Source of the DNA: a virus
DNA: 38,416 nt
Reading direction: 5' to 3' (one strand)
IMG/VR virus record: IMGVR_UViG_3300017760_000022
Location: 1-38,416 of that record
The notes beneath the pieces were generated by a model that saw only the letters and a list, made by a program, of their open reading frames with translations, was not told the DNA's origin and made no database searches. A program made the position numbers and the translations under genes. Position 1 is the stretch's first letter, and every line of letters begins with the position of its first letter. Positions 1 through 7,995 of this stretch are shown here, one piece after another.

Positions 1-1328
1 AAGGGAATACAGGCCTCGCAGGTAATAAAGGTAATACGGGTGCAACGGGCTTACAAGGTCTAAAAGGTAAAACAGGTAATTCAGGCGATAAAGGTTCTAA
101 AGGAAATACTGGCGCAGTAGGTTTACAAGGTGCAATTGGAGCTCAAGGTGATGCAGGTAATAAAGGTGCTACTGGCTCAACTGGTAGAACAGGTGTAAAA
201 GGTAATACTGGCGATGCAGGTAACAAAGGTAATACAGGCGCAGTAGGTTTACAAGGTCTAAAAGGTAATACAGGCCTCGCAGGTGATAAAGGTGCTAAAG
301 GAGATACTGGTAACCAAGGTGATAAAGGTACTAAGGGTAATGCAGGTAATAAAGGTGCTACTGGCTCAGGTGGTAGAACAGGTGTAAAAGGTAATACGGG
401 TGTTGCCGGAAACAAAGGTAATACAGGCGCAGTAGGTTTACAAGGTCTAAAAGGTAAAACAGGTAACTCAGGCGATAAGGGTTCTAAAGGAAATACTGGT
501 AATCAAGGTCTACTTGGTGCTCAAGGTGCTGCAGGTAATAAAGGTGTTACTGGCTCAGGTGGTAGAACAGGTGTAAAAGGTGCAACAGGTCCTCAAGGTG
601 ATGCAGGTAATAAAGGAAATACTGGTAACCAAGGTGTTAAAGGAAATAAAGGTAATACCGGCCTCGCAGGTAATAAAGGTGCAAAAGGTAACCAAGGTAA
701 TCAAGGTGCAGTTGGAGCTCAAGGTGATGCAGGTAATAAAGGTGCAACTGGTTCAGGTGGTCGTACTGGTGTAAAAGGTAATACAGGCGTAGCAGGTGAT
801 AAAGGTAATACGGGTGCAACGGGCTTACAAGGTGCAGTTGGAGCTCAAGGTGATGCAGGCGATAAGGGTTCTAAAGGTAATACAGGAAACCAAGGTGCAG
901 TTGGAGCTCAAGGTGATGCAGGTAATAAAGGTGCAACTGGCTCTGGCGGTAGAACGGGTATTAAAGGGAATACAGGCCTCGCAGGTGATAAAGGTAATAC
1001 AGGCGCAGTAGGTTTACAAGGTCTAAAAGGTAAAACAGGTAATTCAGGCGATAAAGGTTCTAAAGGTACAACAGGTGGTGGTGGTGTTCAAGGTGCTCAA
1101 GGTAATGCAGGTAATAAAGGTGCAACTGGCTCAGGTGGTCGTACTGGCGTTAAAGGTAATACGGGTGTTCAAGGTGTAAAAGGTGTAATTGGTGCTCAAG
1201 GGGCTTCGATGAGTGGTTTAGGATATTTTGAAGTTCAAGGTGGTATACTAACATTTAAACCAAATGGATGGTCTTCAGGTGATGATGTCTATATCATAAG
1301 GTCTGTACATAGTGGTAGCTTTTACTAA
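1..1328 (+). CDS. Collagen-like tail fibre protein (5' end outside window)
   Basis: Open from the window edge (reading frame at base 3) to TAA at 1326-1328, 441 visible residues; the start codon lies upstream. About 400 residues are unbroken Gly-X-Y triplets (GNT, GLA, GNK, GAT, GDK, GSK), the pattern of a collagen triple helix, followed by a short C-terminal cap of about 40 residues from GASMSGLGYF to SGSFY. By hand count about 39 of 42 lysines in the triplets occupy the Y position, giving X-Lys-Gly. Proline is almost absent (one GPQ), so the helix is not stabilised by hydroxyproline; charged, Asn and Thr residues dominate. Collagen-like segments are known in phage tail fibres, and I infer a rod-like trimeric fibre of over 100 nm. 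The downstream PLOD-like hydroxylase and glycosyltransferases suggest that its lysines are modified. Several short open frames on both strands across this repeat are shadows. Confidence 0.9.
   Translation, partial: GNTGLAGNKGNTGATGLQGLKGKTGNSGDKGSKGNTGAVGLQGAIGAQGDAGNKGATGSTGRTGVKGNTGDAGNKGNTGAVGLQGLKGNTGLAGDKGAKGDTGNQGDKGTKGNAGNKGATGSGGRTGVKGNTGVAGNKGNTGAVGLQGLKGKTGNSGDKGSKGNTGNQGLLGAQGAAGNKGVTGSGGRTGVKGATGPQGDAGNKGNTGNQGVKGNKGNTGLAGNKGAKGNQGNQGAVGAQGDAGNKGATGSGGRTGVKGNTGVAGDKGNTGATGLQGAVGAQGDAGDKGSKGNTGNQGAVGAQGDAGNKGATGSGGRTGIKGNTGLAGDKGNTGAVGLQGLKGKTGNSGDKGSKGTTGGGGVQGAQGNAGNKGATGSGGRTGVKGNTGVQGVKGVIGAQGASMSGLGYFEVQGGILTFKPNGWSSGDDVYIIRSVHSGSFY
3..1196 (+). repeat. Gly-X-Y repeat array with a 63-residue super-repeat
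   Basis: Nine-base triplet periodicity (GGN NNN NNN) runs through the fibre gene. A marker module, Gly-Ser-(Thr/Gly)-Gly-Arg-Thr-Gly-(Val/Ile)-Lys-Gly, begins at 174, 363, 552, 750, 939 and 1128. The spacings are 189, 189, 198, 189 and 189 bases, so the array is built from 63-residue units of 21 triplets, with one unit longer by a single triplet. This points to growth by unequal recombination of whole units. Confidence 0.88.
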
Positions 1329-1337
1329 ATTATTTTT

Positions 1338-1347
1338 CATATTTATA
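1338..1347 (+). promoter_or_regulatory. Putative late promoter CATATTTATA
   Basis: TATTTATA at 1340-1347 lies 19 bases before the ATG of the first oxygenase. The same octamer, usually preceded by CA, recurs before most virion genes here. It resembles the T4 late -10 element TATAAATA with the centre inverted. Assigning it as a late promoter is inference. Confidence 0.55.
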
Positions 1348-1366
1348 TACAAACATTAAAAAAGTT

Positions 1367-1969
1367 ATGAGAGCAAATTTTGGATTCGATAGAAACCCTC
1401 ATAGATGGGATGTAAATTTCACAGATTATTATTGGTTCGCAGATGGGTTTGATTCAACTGAATTAAGTCAAATAGAACAAATGACCAAACTCCTTCCATT
1501 TGAAGATGCAGCAACAGGTGAAGGTGAATCATCAAAAAAATCAGATTATAGAAAATCAAGAGTAAAATGGTGTCCTCAAAATCAAGAATGGGGATGGGTT
1601 TATGAAAAACTTCACAATATGATTGTAGAATCAAATCAAAAAATGTGGAAGTTTGATTTATCTACTATGAATGAATCAATTCAATATACTGAATATTATG
1701 GAAGTCAAGAAGGTGGGTATGATTGGCATATGGATTGTGGTATAGAGATACAAAATCAAAGAAAAATATCAGTAACAGTACAACTTTCAGATTCAAATGA
1801 ATACGAAGGTGGTGACTTACAATTTAATATTGGAAAAGAATTGACTGCACCTTCTAAAAAAGGAGCAGCGATTATATTTCCTTCATTTTATTTACATAGA
1901 GTAACTCCCGTAACAAGTGGTATACGAAAATCATTTGTTTTATGGGTTGGTGGTGAACCTTACAGATAA
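1367..1969 (+). CDS. 2-oxoglutarate/Fe(II)-dependent oxygenase (PKHD/P4H-like)
   Basis: A 200-residue protein with the double-stranded beta-helix signature of 2OG/Fe(II) dioxygenases: the iron-binding HxD is His121-Met-Asp123 (in DWHMD), the distal histidine is His177 (FYLHRV), and the 2OG-binding arginine is Arg187 (SGIRKS). Conserved elements LSDSNEYEGGDLQF and IIFPSF lie between them. These enzymes hydroxylate C-H bonds, often on Pro, Lys or Asn side chains. It begins 38 bases after the collagen-like fibre gene and heads a three-gene run with two glycosyltransferase genes, so I infer that it modifies the fibre. With hardly any proline in the visible fibre, prolyl hydroxylation seems unlikely; Lys, Asn or Asp are better candidates. 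The start is ATG in the context AAAAAAGTTATG, without a clear Shine-Dalgarno sequence. Confidence 0.85.
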   Translation: MRANFGFDRNPHRWDVNFTDYYWFADGFDSTELSQIEQMTKLLPFEDAATGEGESSKKSDYRKSRVKWCPQNQEWGWVYEKLHNMIVESNQKMWKFDLSTMNESIQYTEYYGSQEGGYDWHMDCGIEIQNQRKISVTVQLSDSNEYEGGDLQFNIGKELTAPSKKGAAIIFPSFYLHRVTPVTSGIRKSFVLWVGGEPYR

Positions 1970-1972
1970 GAT

Positions 1973-3259
1973 ATGCAAAAGACTACTTTACCAACGGCAT
2001 TAGTATATGGTTGGAAACGATTTGGTAAATACGAATTAACATCCGACATCTATCACGAAGAAGATTTATTCGAAAATGTTGTAATTTATTCATACAGAGA
2101 TGCTAAAAATTGGAAATCACATTTATCCAAACATAAAGCTGATATTATTTATGTAATAGGTGAAATTCCATCGGAATTACAAAATGTAACCGATGATATT
2201 GTAAAATCTAAGATAGTTAATGCAGAAGAAATTTATCCTGATAATGTAATAGCGAATGATGTAGTTTGTCAGTCAACTTTTTGGTCATGTGAATCAAATA
2301 GAGTTTATAGTAATGAAGATTCACCACTATTATCAGTATTCACTCCAACATATAAAACTGAAAATAGAATATTTAGAACATACAAATCTCTATTAGAACA
2401 AACATATCAGAATTGGGAGTGGGTTGTGGTAGATGATTCACCAGAAGACCATCATTTAACTTGGCAAATGATAAATCATATAGCTAAATTAGATTATAGG
2501 GTAAAACCATATAGAATATCACCAATATCAGGTGGAAATGTTGGTGAGGCTAAACATAGAGCGGCAATGTTATGTAATGGTGAGTGGTTATTTGAATTAG
2601 ACCACGATGATTGGTTAATATCAACTTGTTTAGAAGATGTTCTTGATGCAAGTAAGAAACATACAGATGCTGGATTTATTTATACAGATGTAACTGAAGT
2701 TGAAAAGGATAATTCACCGAGAATATATGGTTACATAGGTGATGATTGGTATGGTCATTCTGAGAATGGATTTGTATGGGGTTACGCAGGTCATACTTGG
2801 CAAGAGATTGATGATAAAGAGTGGTTAGTACATCATTATCCTGAAATAAATCCAAAAACAATTAGATTTAATATTGGGATGCCAAACCATTGTAGAGTTT
2901 GGAATCGAGATGTGTATCATAAAATCAGAGGACACAATAGAAATATTTCAGTCGCAGATGATTTAGAATTAATTATTAAAACATTTTTAGAAACTAAATT
3001 TATTCATCTTAAAAAAATGTTATATGTACAATATAATAATGGAGACTCTACTGTTGACAACAATAGAGTTGATATTAACCGAAGAGCAAGGTTAATTAGA
3101 GATTATTATGATACTCAAATAAAGGATAGATTTGAGGAATTAGGAAAAGAAGATTGGATGTGGGATTATGAAAAAAACCATTCAATAAAAGATATCAGTT
3201 ATAGAGATTATGACAGATATGGTAAAAACGAAGAATTTGTTAATTATATAGTAGAATAG
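1973..3259 (+). CDS. GT2-family glycosyltransferase
   Basis: A 428-residue protein. Residues of about 118-330 form a GT-A (GT2) glycosyltransferase domain: PLLSVFTPTYKTE opens the nucleotide-binding fold, VVVDDSPED follows, GGNVGEAKHRAA is the conserved G-N-x-G-x-A-x-x-x-A helix, and ELDHDD (Asp210-Asp213) is the metal/nucleotide-sugar DxD motif. The first 110 residues are not recognised. No membrane segment is visible, so it should act in the cytoplasm. It starts 3 bases after the oxygenase gene and ends 2 bases before the glycosyltransferase-hydroxylase fusion, so the three are almost certainly co-transcribed. Donor sugar and acceptor cannot be read from sequence; hydroxylysine on the collagen-like fibre is the inferred acceptor. 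Confidence 0.88.
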   Translation: MQKTTLPTALVYGWKRFGKYELTSDIYHEEDLFENVVIYSYRDAKNWKSHLSKHKADIIYVIGEIPSELQNVTDDIVKSKIVNAEEIYPDNVIANDVVCQSTFWSCESNRVYSNEDSPLLSVFTPTYKTENRIFRTYKSLLEQTYQNWEWVVVDDSPEDHHLTWQMINHIAKLDYRVKPYRISPISGGNVGEAKHRAAMLCNGEWLFELDHDDWLISTCLEDVLDASKKHTDAGFIYTDVTEVEKDNSPRIYGYIGDDWYGHSENGFVWGYAGHTWQEIDDKEWLVHHYPEINPKTIRFNIGMPNHCRVWNRDVYHKIRGHNRNISVADDLELIIKTFLETKFIHLKKMLYVQYNNGDSTVDNNRVDINRRARLIRDYYDTQIKDRFEELGKEDWMWDYEKNHSIKDISYRDYDRYGKNEEFVNYIVE

Positions 3260-3261
3260 AT

Positions 3262-5073
3262 ATGAGAGTTTTATTTACAGTAGGATATCAAAACGAACCA
3301 ATTAATGACACCATACTAAAACAAAAAGGTATGGGTGGTTCTGAATATTGCGTCATTAACTTAGCTAAAGAGTTTGAAAAGAAAGGTCACGAGGTAATAA
3401 TTACAGGTGAAGTTTCAAATAGTCAAACAAATAATCTAAAATTTATTGATTATGACAATATTGATAACAATCAACACTTTGATGTTGTTATTGCATCAAA
3501 TTACATTCATTACTTTAAAGTTTTAGAAGATAAAAATATAACATTCGATAGTTCTTACTTTTGGATACATAATTTAGAGTTCTATTCATGGTATAATGGT
3601 GAGACTCTTCCAAATGATGGAGTAGATTATCTAAACCATCCTAAATTAACAAATATAATCGCAGTATCAGAGTGGCAAAAGGGTCAATTAGTGAAAAAAT
3701 ATAATTTAAACTCTGAAAAGGTTAAAGTTATAGGAAATGCTATAAACCCATCCGACTTTGATTCCATCCAACAAGAAAAATTTAAAGACAAAGTAATTTA
3801 CACATCTGGACCTGATAGAGGATTGTGGAATCTGTTAAATATTTGGGATGATTTAAAAAACATTAATCCTAATTTAACTTTGTGGGTTGCATCACCACCT
3901 TATACTAATGATTGGGACACTTTAGAACGAATAAAAAAAGATTACCCAACTTATGAAAGAGACTTTGATGTACATTATTTAGGTTCACTAAATCCATCTG
4001 AGTTATACAAACAAATTAAATCTTCTGAGTGGTGGATTTACCCATCTCAGTATCCTGAAACATATTGTATAACTGCTCTTGAAATGATGATGGGTAGAGT
4101 TAAACTTCTATCATCTGATACAGGTAATTTAAAACACTTACTCGATAATAAAAGTACATTAATAAGTTCACATACTCATGAGTCAGGTGAAACTCCATTT
4201 GATGATAGTTCCCCTGATAACTACAAATGGGAAAATAAAAATACAGGCCTTATGCGATATACATTTATCGCAGCATTTGCTTTTTCAAGTCAACAAGCAA
4301 AAGAACACAAGAAGTTGTTAGATAGTGCTGAACAATTTGCAAGAAAACAAAATTGGAGTGACAGATATGTAGAGTGGTATAATTTGGTGAATGATAAGTT
4401 ACCAGATGAGGCAAGAGGATTTACTCCGCCAGAAGATTTTGGATTTGAAAAACTTCATCCAGAACTATACACATATTGGGACAACAAAGATGAGTGGACA
4501 AAAAAATTCATATCATATTCAGCTCGTACAAAGGAATGGGATTTGATAGTAGACGAACCATTTGATAGTTGTTTTCAATTTCCTTTATTTACTGAAGAAT
4601 TTTGTAAAATGATTAGAGAAGAAGCCGAACATTCTAATAGATGGACTTTTGACCGACATGAAAATTACCCAACAACTGATATGTTGATAACAGAAATTGG
4701 AATGGACGAGATATATAATGATGTATTGAAAGACTATGTTATGCAAGTTGCAGTATATTTATGGGCGTTAGAAGGTAAAGGATGGGATAGTATGAGTTCC
4801 GAAAACTTTTTAGCAAAATATATACCAACTGCACAAGGACACTTGGGAATACATCACGATAGGGCAGATATTACTTGTTTAGTACAACTATCAGATTTAG
4901 ATGAATACGAAGGTGGTGGTACTTGGTTCAGAAGACAAAAGAAGTTAGTAAAAAATCCAATTGGTTACGCAACATTACATCCTGGCAATATAACTCATAA
5001 GCATGGAGCGCGTGCAACCACTAAAGGTACTCGTTATATTGTAGTTTCGTTCATGGAAAATAGGGAAAGCTAA
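3262..5073 (+). CDS. Fusion: GT-B glycosyltransferase + procollagen lysyl hydroxylase (PLOD)-like domain
   Basis: A 603-residue two-domain protein. Residues 1 to about 375 look like a GT4-type GT-B glycosyltransferase: the N-terminal glycine loop GMGGSEYCVINLAKEF, IAVSEWQK, VIGNAINPSDF, and the acidic motif YPETYCITALEMM. Residues of about 430-603 match the C-terminal domain of animal PLOD: FPLFTEEFCKMI, then HHD with iron ligands His531 and Asp533, DEYEGGGTWF, the distal His581 in HPGNITHKHGAR, and Arg591 in TTKGTRYIVVSF. His581 to Arg591 is ten residues, the same spacing as in PLOD as I remember it. PLOD enzymes hydroxylate lysine in X-Lys-Gly, and PLOD3 and Mimivirus L230 also glycosylate the product. 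The fibre gene two genes upstream is rich in X-Lys-Gly. I infer a bifunctional fibre-lysine hydroxylase and glycosyltransferase. Confidence 0.88.
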   Translation: MRVLFTVGYQNEPINDTILKQKGMGGSEYCVINLAKEFEKKGHEVIITGEVSNSQTNNLKFIDYDNIDNNQHFDVVIASNYIHYFKVLEDKNITFDSSYFWIHNLEFYSWYNGETLPNDGVDYLNHPKLTNIIAVSEWQKGQLVKKYNLNSEKVKVIGNAINPSDFDSIQQEKFKDKVIYTSGPDRGLWNLLNIWDDLKNINPNLTLWVASPPYTNDWDTLERIKKDYPTYERDFDVHYLGSLNPSELYKQIKSSEWWIYPSQYPETYCITALEMMMGRVKLLSSDTGNLKHLLDNKSTLISSHTHESGETPFDDSSPDNYKWENKNTGLMRYTFIAAFAFSSQQAKEHKKLLDSAEQFARKQNWSDRYVEWYNLVNDKLPDEARGFTPPEDFGFEKLHPELYTYWDNKDEWTKKFISYSARTKEWDLIVDEPFDSCFQFPLFTEEFCKMIREEAEHSNRWTFDRHENYPTTDMLITEIGMDEIYNDVLKDYVMQVAVYLWALEGKGWDSMSSENFLAKYIPTAQGHLGIHHDRADITCLVQLSDLDEYEGGGTWFRRQKKLVKNPIGYATLHPGNITHKHGARATTKGTRYIVVSFMENRES

Positions 5074-5080
5074 TTATTTC

Positions 5081-5090
5081 CATATTTATA
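5081..5090 (+). promoter_or_regulatory. Putative late promoter CATATTTATA
   Basis: TATTTATA (5083-5090) lies 18 bases before the ATG at 5109, with a strong Shine-Dalgarno GAGGAG between them. It begins the neck and tail gene run. Confidence 0.6.
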
Positions 5091-5108
5091 TACATAGAGG
5101 AGAATTAA

Positions 5109-6272
5109 ATGGCAGTAAACATTCCAATATGGCCTGGTTCAGGTTCATTTTCAAGTGGTTCATCAACTCCTTTCGGATTCTTTGATTCTGATACTCAATT
5201 TCAGAATGACGCTCCGAAAGTAGCAGAATGGTGTGCGAAGAGATTGGGATACCCAATCGTAGATGTCGAGTTGCAAGATATAAACTTTTTTACTTGTCTT
5301 GAAGAAGCAGCTAACGAATACTCTTCACAAGTAAATCAATACAGAGCAAAAGAAAATATGTTGTCAATACAAGGTACTGCTTTAGGTACTGATTTGTCTG
5401 ATACTGAGATTGCACCAAATCTAAATGGTATGGTTAGTATAGCAAAAGATTATGGTACTGAAGCATTAAGTGGTGGACGAGTAACAGTATATACAGGTTC
5501 TTTTGAAATGGTGGCAGGTAAACAAATTTATGATTTATCTGATGCAAATGTGGTGAACTTAGAAAATGGTTCAGTAAATGATGGTATCGTACTTAGACGA
5601 GTATTCCATACACAACCACCAGCAATCATAAGATACTTTGACCCATTCATCGGAACAGGATTAGGTTCTCAGCAAATGTTAGAAACTTTTGGATGGGGTA
5701 ATTACTCGCCAGGTGTTTCATTCATGATGCAACCAATGTTTGATGACTTATTAAGATTACAAGCAATTGAATTTAATGATTATATTAGAAAATCATCATA
5801 TGGATTCCATATAGATGGACAACGAATTAGATTATATCCATTCCCTCAAGGAAAAGATACAGGTGCAAAAGTATATTTCGATTATACATTAGAAAGTGAA
5901 AGTAAATCACCAATTGCAAATTCAAATGTTGTAAGTGATTTATCAAACGCACCATTTGGAAGATTAACATATACTAATATCAATAGTGCAGGTAAACAAT
6001 GGATTGCACGATACGCATTGGCATTAGCAAAAGAAATGTTAGGTGCTATCAGAGCTAAATTTAGTTCTATTCCTATACCAGGTGCAGATGTAACACTTGA
6101 TGGGTCTGATTTAAGAAATGAAGCTTCGGCTGAAAAAGAAACTTTGTTAACTGACTTGAAAGAAATGTTAGAATCAACTTCTCGTAGAGCATTAATGGAA
6201 GCAAAAAAAGAAGAGTCTGAATACTTAGAGGAAACTTTAAACAGAGTACCAAGACCAATTTTTATAGGGTAA
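5109..6272 (+). CDS. gp13: Neck protein, gp13-like
   Basis: A 387-residue protein. No catalytic motif is visible. The N-terminal part (residues of about 25-75, DSDTQFQNDAPKVAEWCAKR and DINFFTCLEEAANEYSSQVN) and the position directly before a gp14-like and a gp15-like gene resemble the neck protein gp13 of T4-type phages, where gp13 and gp14 close the filled head and connect it to the tail. It is longer than T4 gp13 (309 residues). ATG follows a clear GAGGAG and a putative late promoter. The next gene starts 3 bases after its stop. The family assignment rests mainly on gene order and overall resemblance, so the exact gp number is moderately certain. Confidence 0.65.
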   Translation: MAVNIPIWPGSGSFSSGSSTPFGFFDSDTQFQNDAPKVAEWCAKRLGYPIVDVELQDINFFTCLEEAANEYSSQVNQYRAKENMLSIQGTALGTDLSDTEIAPNLNGMVSIAKDYGTEALSGGRVTVYTGSFEMVAGKQIYDLSDANVVNLENGSVNDGIVLRRVFHTQPPAIIRYFDPFIGTGLGSQQMLETFGWGNYSPGVSFMMQPMFDDLLRLQAIEFNDYIRKSSYGFHIDGQRIRLYPFPQGKDTGAKVYFDYTLESESKSPIANSNVVSDLSNAPFGRLTYTNINSAGKQWIARYALALAKEMLGAIRAKFSSIPIPGADVTLDGSDLRNEASAEKETLLTDLKEMLESTSRRALMEAKKEESEYLEETLNRVPRPIFIG

Positions 6273-6275
6273 TTT

Positions 6276-6803
6276 ATGGCATTGTTCGGTGGACAAAGAG
6301 ATATGAGTTTGTTTAATAAATTGAACAAAGAACTCATTAATGATATAATTGATACAGAAGTGTATTACTATATGGTTGCGATTACTGAAACCAAATCTAA
6401 TTTATATGGTGAGGGTGACAATAAAGTATTTCACAATCCAATAAAAATACCATGTTTAGTAGAAAGAAATCAAGCAGCACAAATATCTGATGAGTTTGGA
6501 CAATCATATTCTCGTGAAGTTCAGTTTAAGTTTTTAAGAGATACATTAAAAGAAAAAGATTTAGTACCTGCAGTTGGTGATATTGTACAATGGAATAATG
6601 AATATCATCTAATAGACGCATCATACTCATATCAATACTTTGCAGGAAAGAATCCTCAGTATTGGGATGGTGGTGATGCTCAAGGTTTAAATGTATCTAT
6701 TATATGTGATAGTCATGTTACAAGACAAACAAGTATTAAATTAGTAGAAACAAGATTCGGTAATTCAAACCAAAATGATAACGAAGTACCAATGGGACTA
6801 TAA
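6276..6803 (+). CDS. gp14: Neck protein, gp14-like
   Basis: A 175-residue protein. The opening ALFGGQRDMSLFNKLNKELI, followed by NDIIDTEVYYYMVAITETK, NLYGEG and IKIPCLVER, closely resembles the N-terminus of T4 gp14, a head-completion and neck protein forming the collar between portal and tail. At 175 residues it is clearly shorter than T4 gp14 (256), so the C-terminal part is reduced. It sits between the gp13-like and gp15-like genes, 3 bases from each, as in other T4-type genomes. There is no strong Shine-Dalgarno sequence; translation is probably coupled to the gene upstream. Confidence 0.75.
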   Translation: MALFGGQRDMSLFNKLNKELINDIIDTEVYYYMVAITETKSNLYGEGDNKVFHNPIKIPCLVERNQAAQISDEFGQSYSREVQFKFLRDTLKEKDLVPAVGDIVQWNNEYHLIDASYSYQYFAGKNPQYWDGGDAQGLNVSIICDSHVTRQTSIKLVETRFGNSNQNDNEVPMGL

Positions 6804-6806
6804 ACG

Positions 6807-7646
6807 ATGGCAACTAAATACAGAAATACAGACAACTCGAAACCTCAGATTATACAAACACAATCTTCTACATCACCTGACCCTATATTAAATAAAGCAA
6901 AGCAGTATAGAAGGGATAAGGATAATGTAAAAAATGTAAGTGTTGGTATTTACGATATCGATTCTGCATTTAAAAACTTTTTAGAAAAGGATGTAAGACC
7001 AACTGTTGAGGATGATGGAAGATTTTATCCTGTTCCTGTAATGTATGCATCACCTGAAAAGTGGGCAAGTGCACAACGAGATGGGTTTATGAGAGACGAA
7101 AACGGAATGATGTTAACTCCCGTTATTGTTTTTAAAAGAGATAATCTATCAGTAAACACCGATTTAGCAAAATTAAAAGTTGCACAAAACGAAGATACAC
7201 ATCAGTTCTTTGAAAGAAAGTACAATAAACTTAATAAGTACGACCAATTTGCAATACTGACAGGAGAAAATCCAAAGAAAGAATTTATGTCAGTTGAAAG
7301 ACCTGATTATGTTGATTTACAATATGAAGTGATAGTTTGGTGTGACTATATGGAACAAGTTAACAAAGTTGTAGAGCAAATTGTATTTTTCCAAGGTCGT
7401 TCTTTTGGTGAAAGATATAAGTTTGTAATAAAAGGTGATTCTTACTCATTTGAAACAATGTCCGAGATGGGTCAAGATAGAATTACTAAAGCAACAATAT
7501 CTTTAGTAACTAAGGCTTATATCGTTCCAGAATATGTCGGACTAAACAACAATACTAAACGAACAGTATCGATTGGAAAAGTTTCATTTTCAGAAGACCC
7601 AAGTCTTTCTGGCATTAAAATCTCTAAAAAGAGTGGTAATGAATAA
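6807..7646 (+). CDS. gp15: Tail sheath stabiliser / tail terminator, gp15-like
   Basis: A 279-residue protein with an overall pattern like T4 gp15 (272 residues), which caps the tail tube and sheath and docks it to the neck. Visible parallels are FYPVPVMYASPEKWA (compare the VPITYASKE region in T4), MMLTPVIVFKRDNL, and VDLQYEVIVWCDYMEQVNKV followed by VEQIVFFQGRSFG. The order gp13-gp14-gp15 is conserved. In T4 the terminase genes 16 and 17 come next; here they are absent and a short coiled-coil protein and the sheath follow instead. The first 55 residues are polar and probably disordered. Confidence 0.75.
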   Translation: MATKYRNTDNSKPQIIQTQSSTSPDPILNKAKQYRRDKDNVKNVSVGIYDIDSAFKNFLEKDVRPTVEDDGRFYPVPVMYASPEKWASAQRDGFMRDENGMMLTPVIVFKRDNLSVNTDLAKLKVAQNEDTHQFFERKYNKLNKYDQFAILTGENPKKEFMSVERPDYVDLQYEVIVWCDYMEQVNKVVEQIVFFQGRSFGERYKFVIKGDSYSFETMSEMGQDRITKATISLVTKAYIVPEYVGLNNNTKRTVSIGKVSFSEDPSLSGIKISKKSGNE

Positions 7647-7652
7647 TTTTTC

Positions 7653-7662
7653 CATATTTATA
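7653..7662 (+). promoter_or_regulatory. Putative late promoter CATATTTATA
   Basis: TATTTATA (7655-7662) lies 26 bases upstream of the ATG at 7689, in the short gap after the gp15-like gene. Confidence 0.55.
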
Positions 7663-7688
7663 AGTGTAGTAAATAAAATTAATATGTT

Positions 7689-7970
7689 ATGGCAGAAAAA
7701 GAAATAAAAAGTTTTTCGGAAGAAGAAGTTAAAAAAATTACGGAAATTCAAAGTAAAACTCTATCAATTACATCAAGGTTAGGTGAGATTGAAATTGGTA
7801 TTCAAAACATGGAAGCCCAATTCAATGAAATGAAACTTGAAAAGAACACTTTGATGGAATCTTACAGAGAATTATCCAACGAGGAAAGAGAATTAAGTGT
7901 GGAGTTGAGAGCTAAATATGGTGAGGGAACTTACGATGTGGCTACAAATACTTTCACACCTAACAAATAA
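7689..7970 (+). CDS. Small coiled-coil protein of unknown function
   Basis: A 93-residue protein, highly charged (Glu/Lys-rich) and almost wholly alpha-helical in pattern. Residues of about 5-75 show heptad-like spacing of Leu, Ile and Met (ITSRLGEIEIGIQNMEAQF, LSVELRAKYG), suggesting a coiled coil that could oligomerise. It ends with a short non-helical tail (GTYDVATNTFTPNK). It lies between the gp15-like gene and the sheath gene under its own putative late promoter, so it is probably made late and may be a virion or assembly factor. I do not recognise a family. Confidence 0.7.
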   Translation: MAEKEIKSFSEEEVKKITEIQSKTLSITSRLGEIEIGIQNMEAQFNEMKLEKNTLMESYRELSNEERELSVELRAKYGEGTYDVATNTFTPNK

Positions 7971-7995
7971 GTATTCGTTTTGGAAATTTTTGGAG

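Noticed and set aside
143-1011. Open frames on both strands with Pro/Leu-rich or Lys/Val/Gln-rich repeats
   Set aside because: They are shadows of the Gly-X-Y coding repeat; the true frame (starting at base 3) is open throughout and gives collagen triplets.
5882-6337. 151-residue open frame on the minus strand
   Set aside because: It lies wholly opposite the gp13-like and gp14-like genes, has no promoter or Shine-Dalgarno, and every supported gene is on the + strand.
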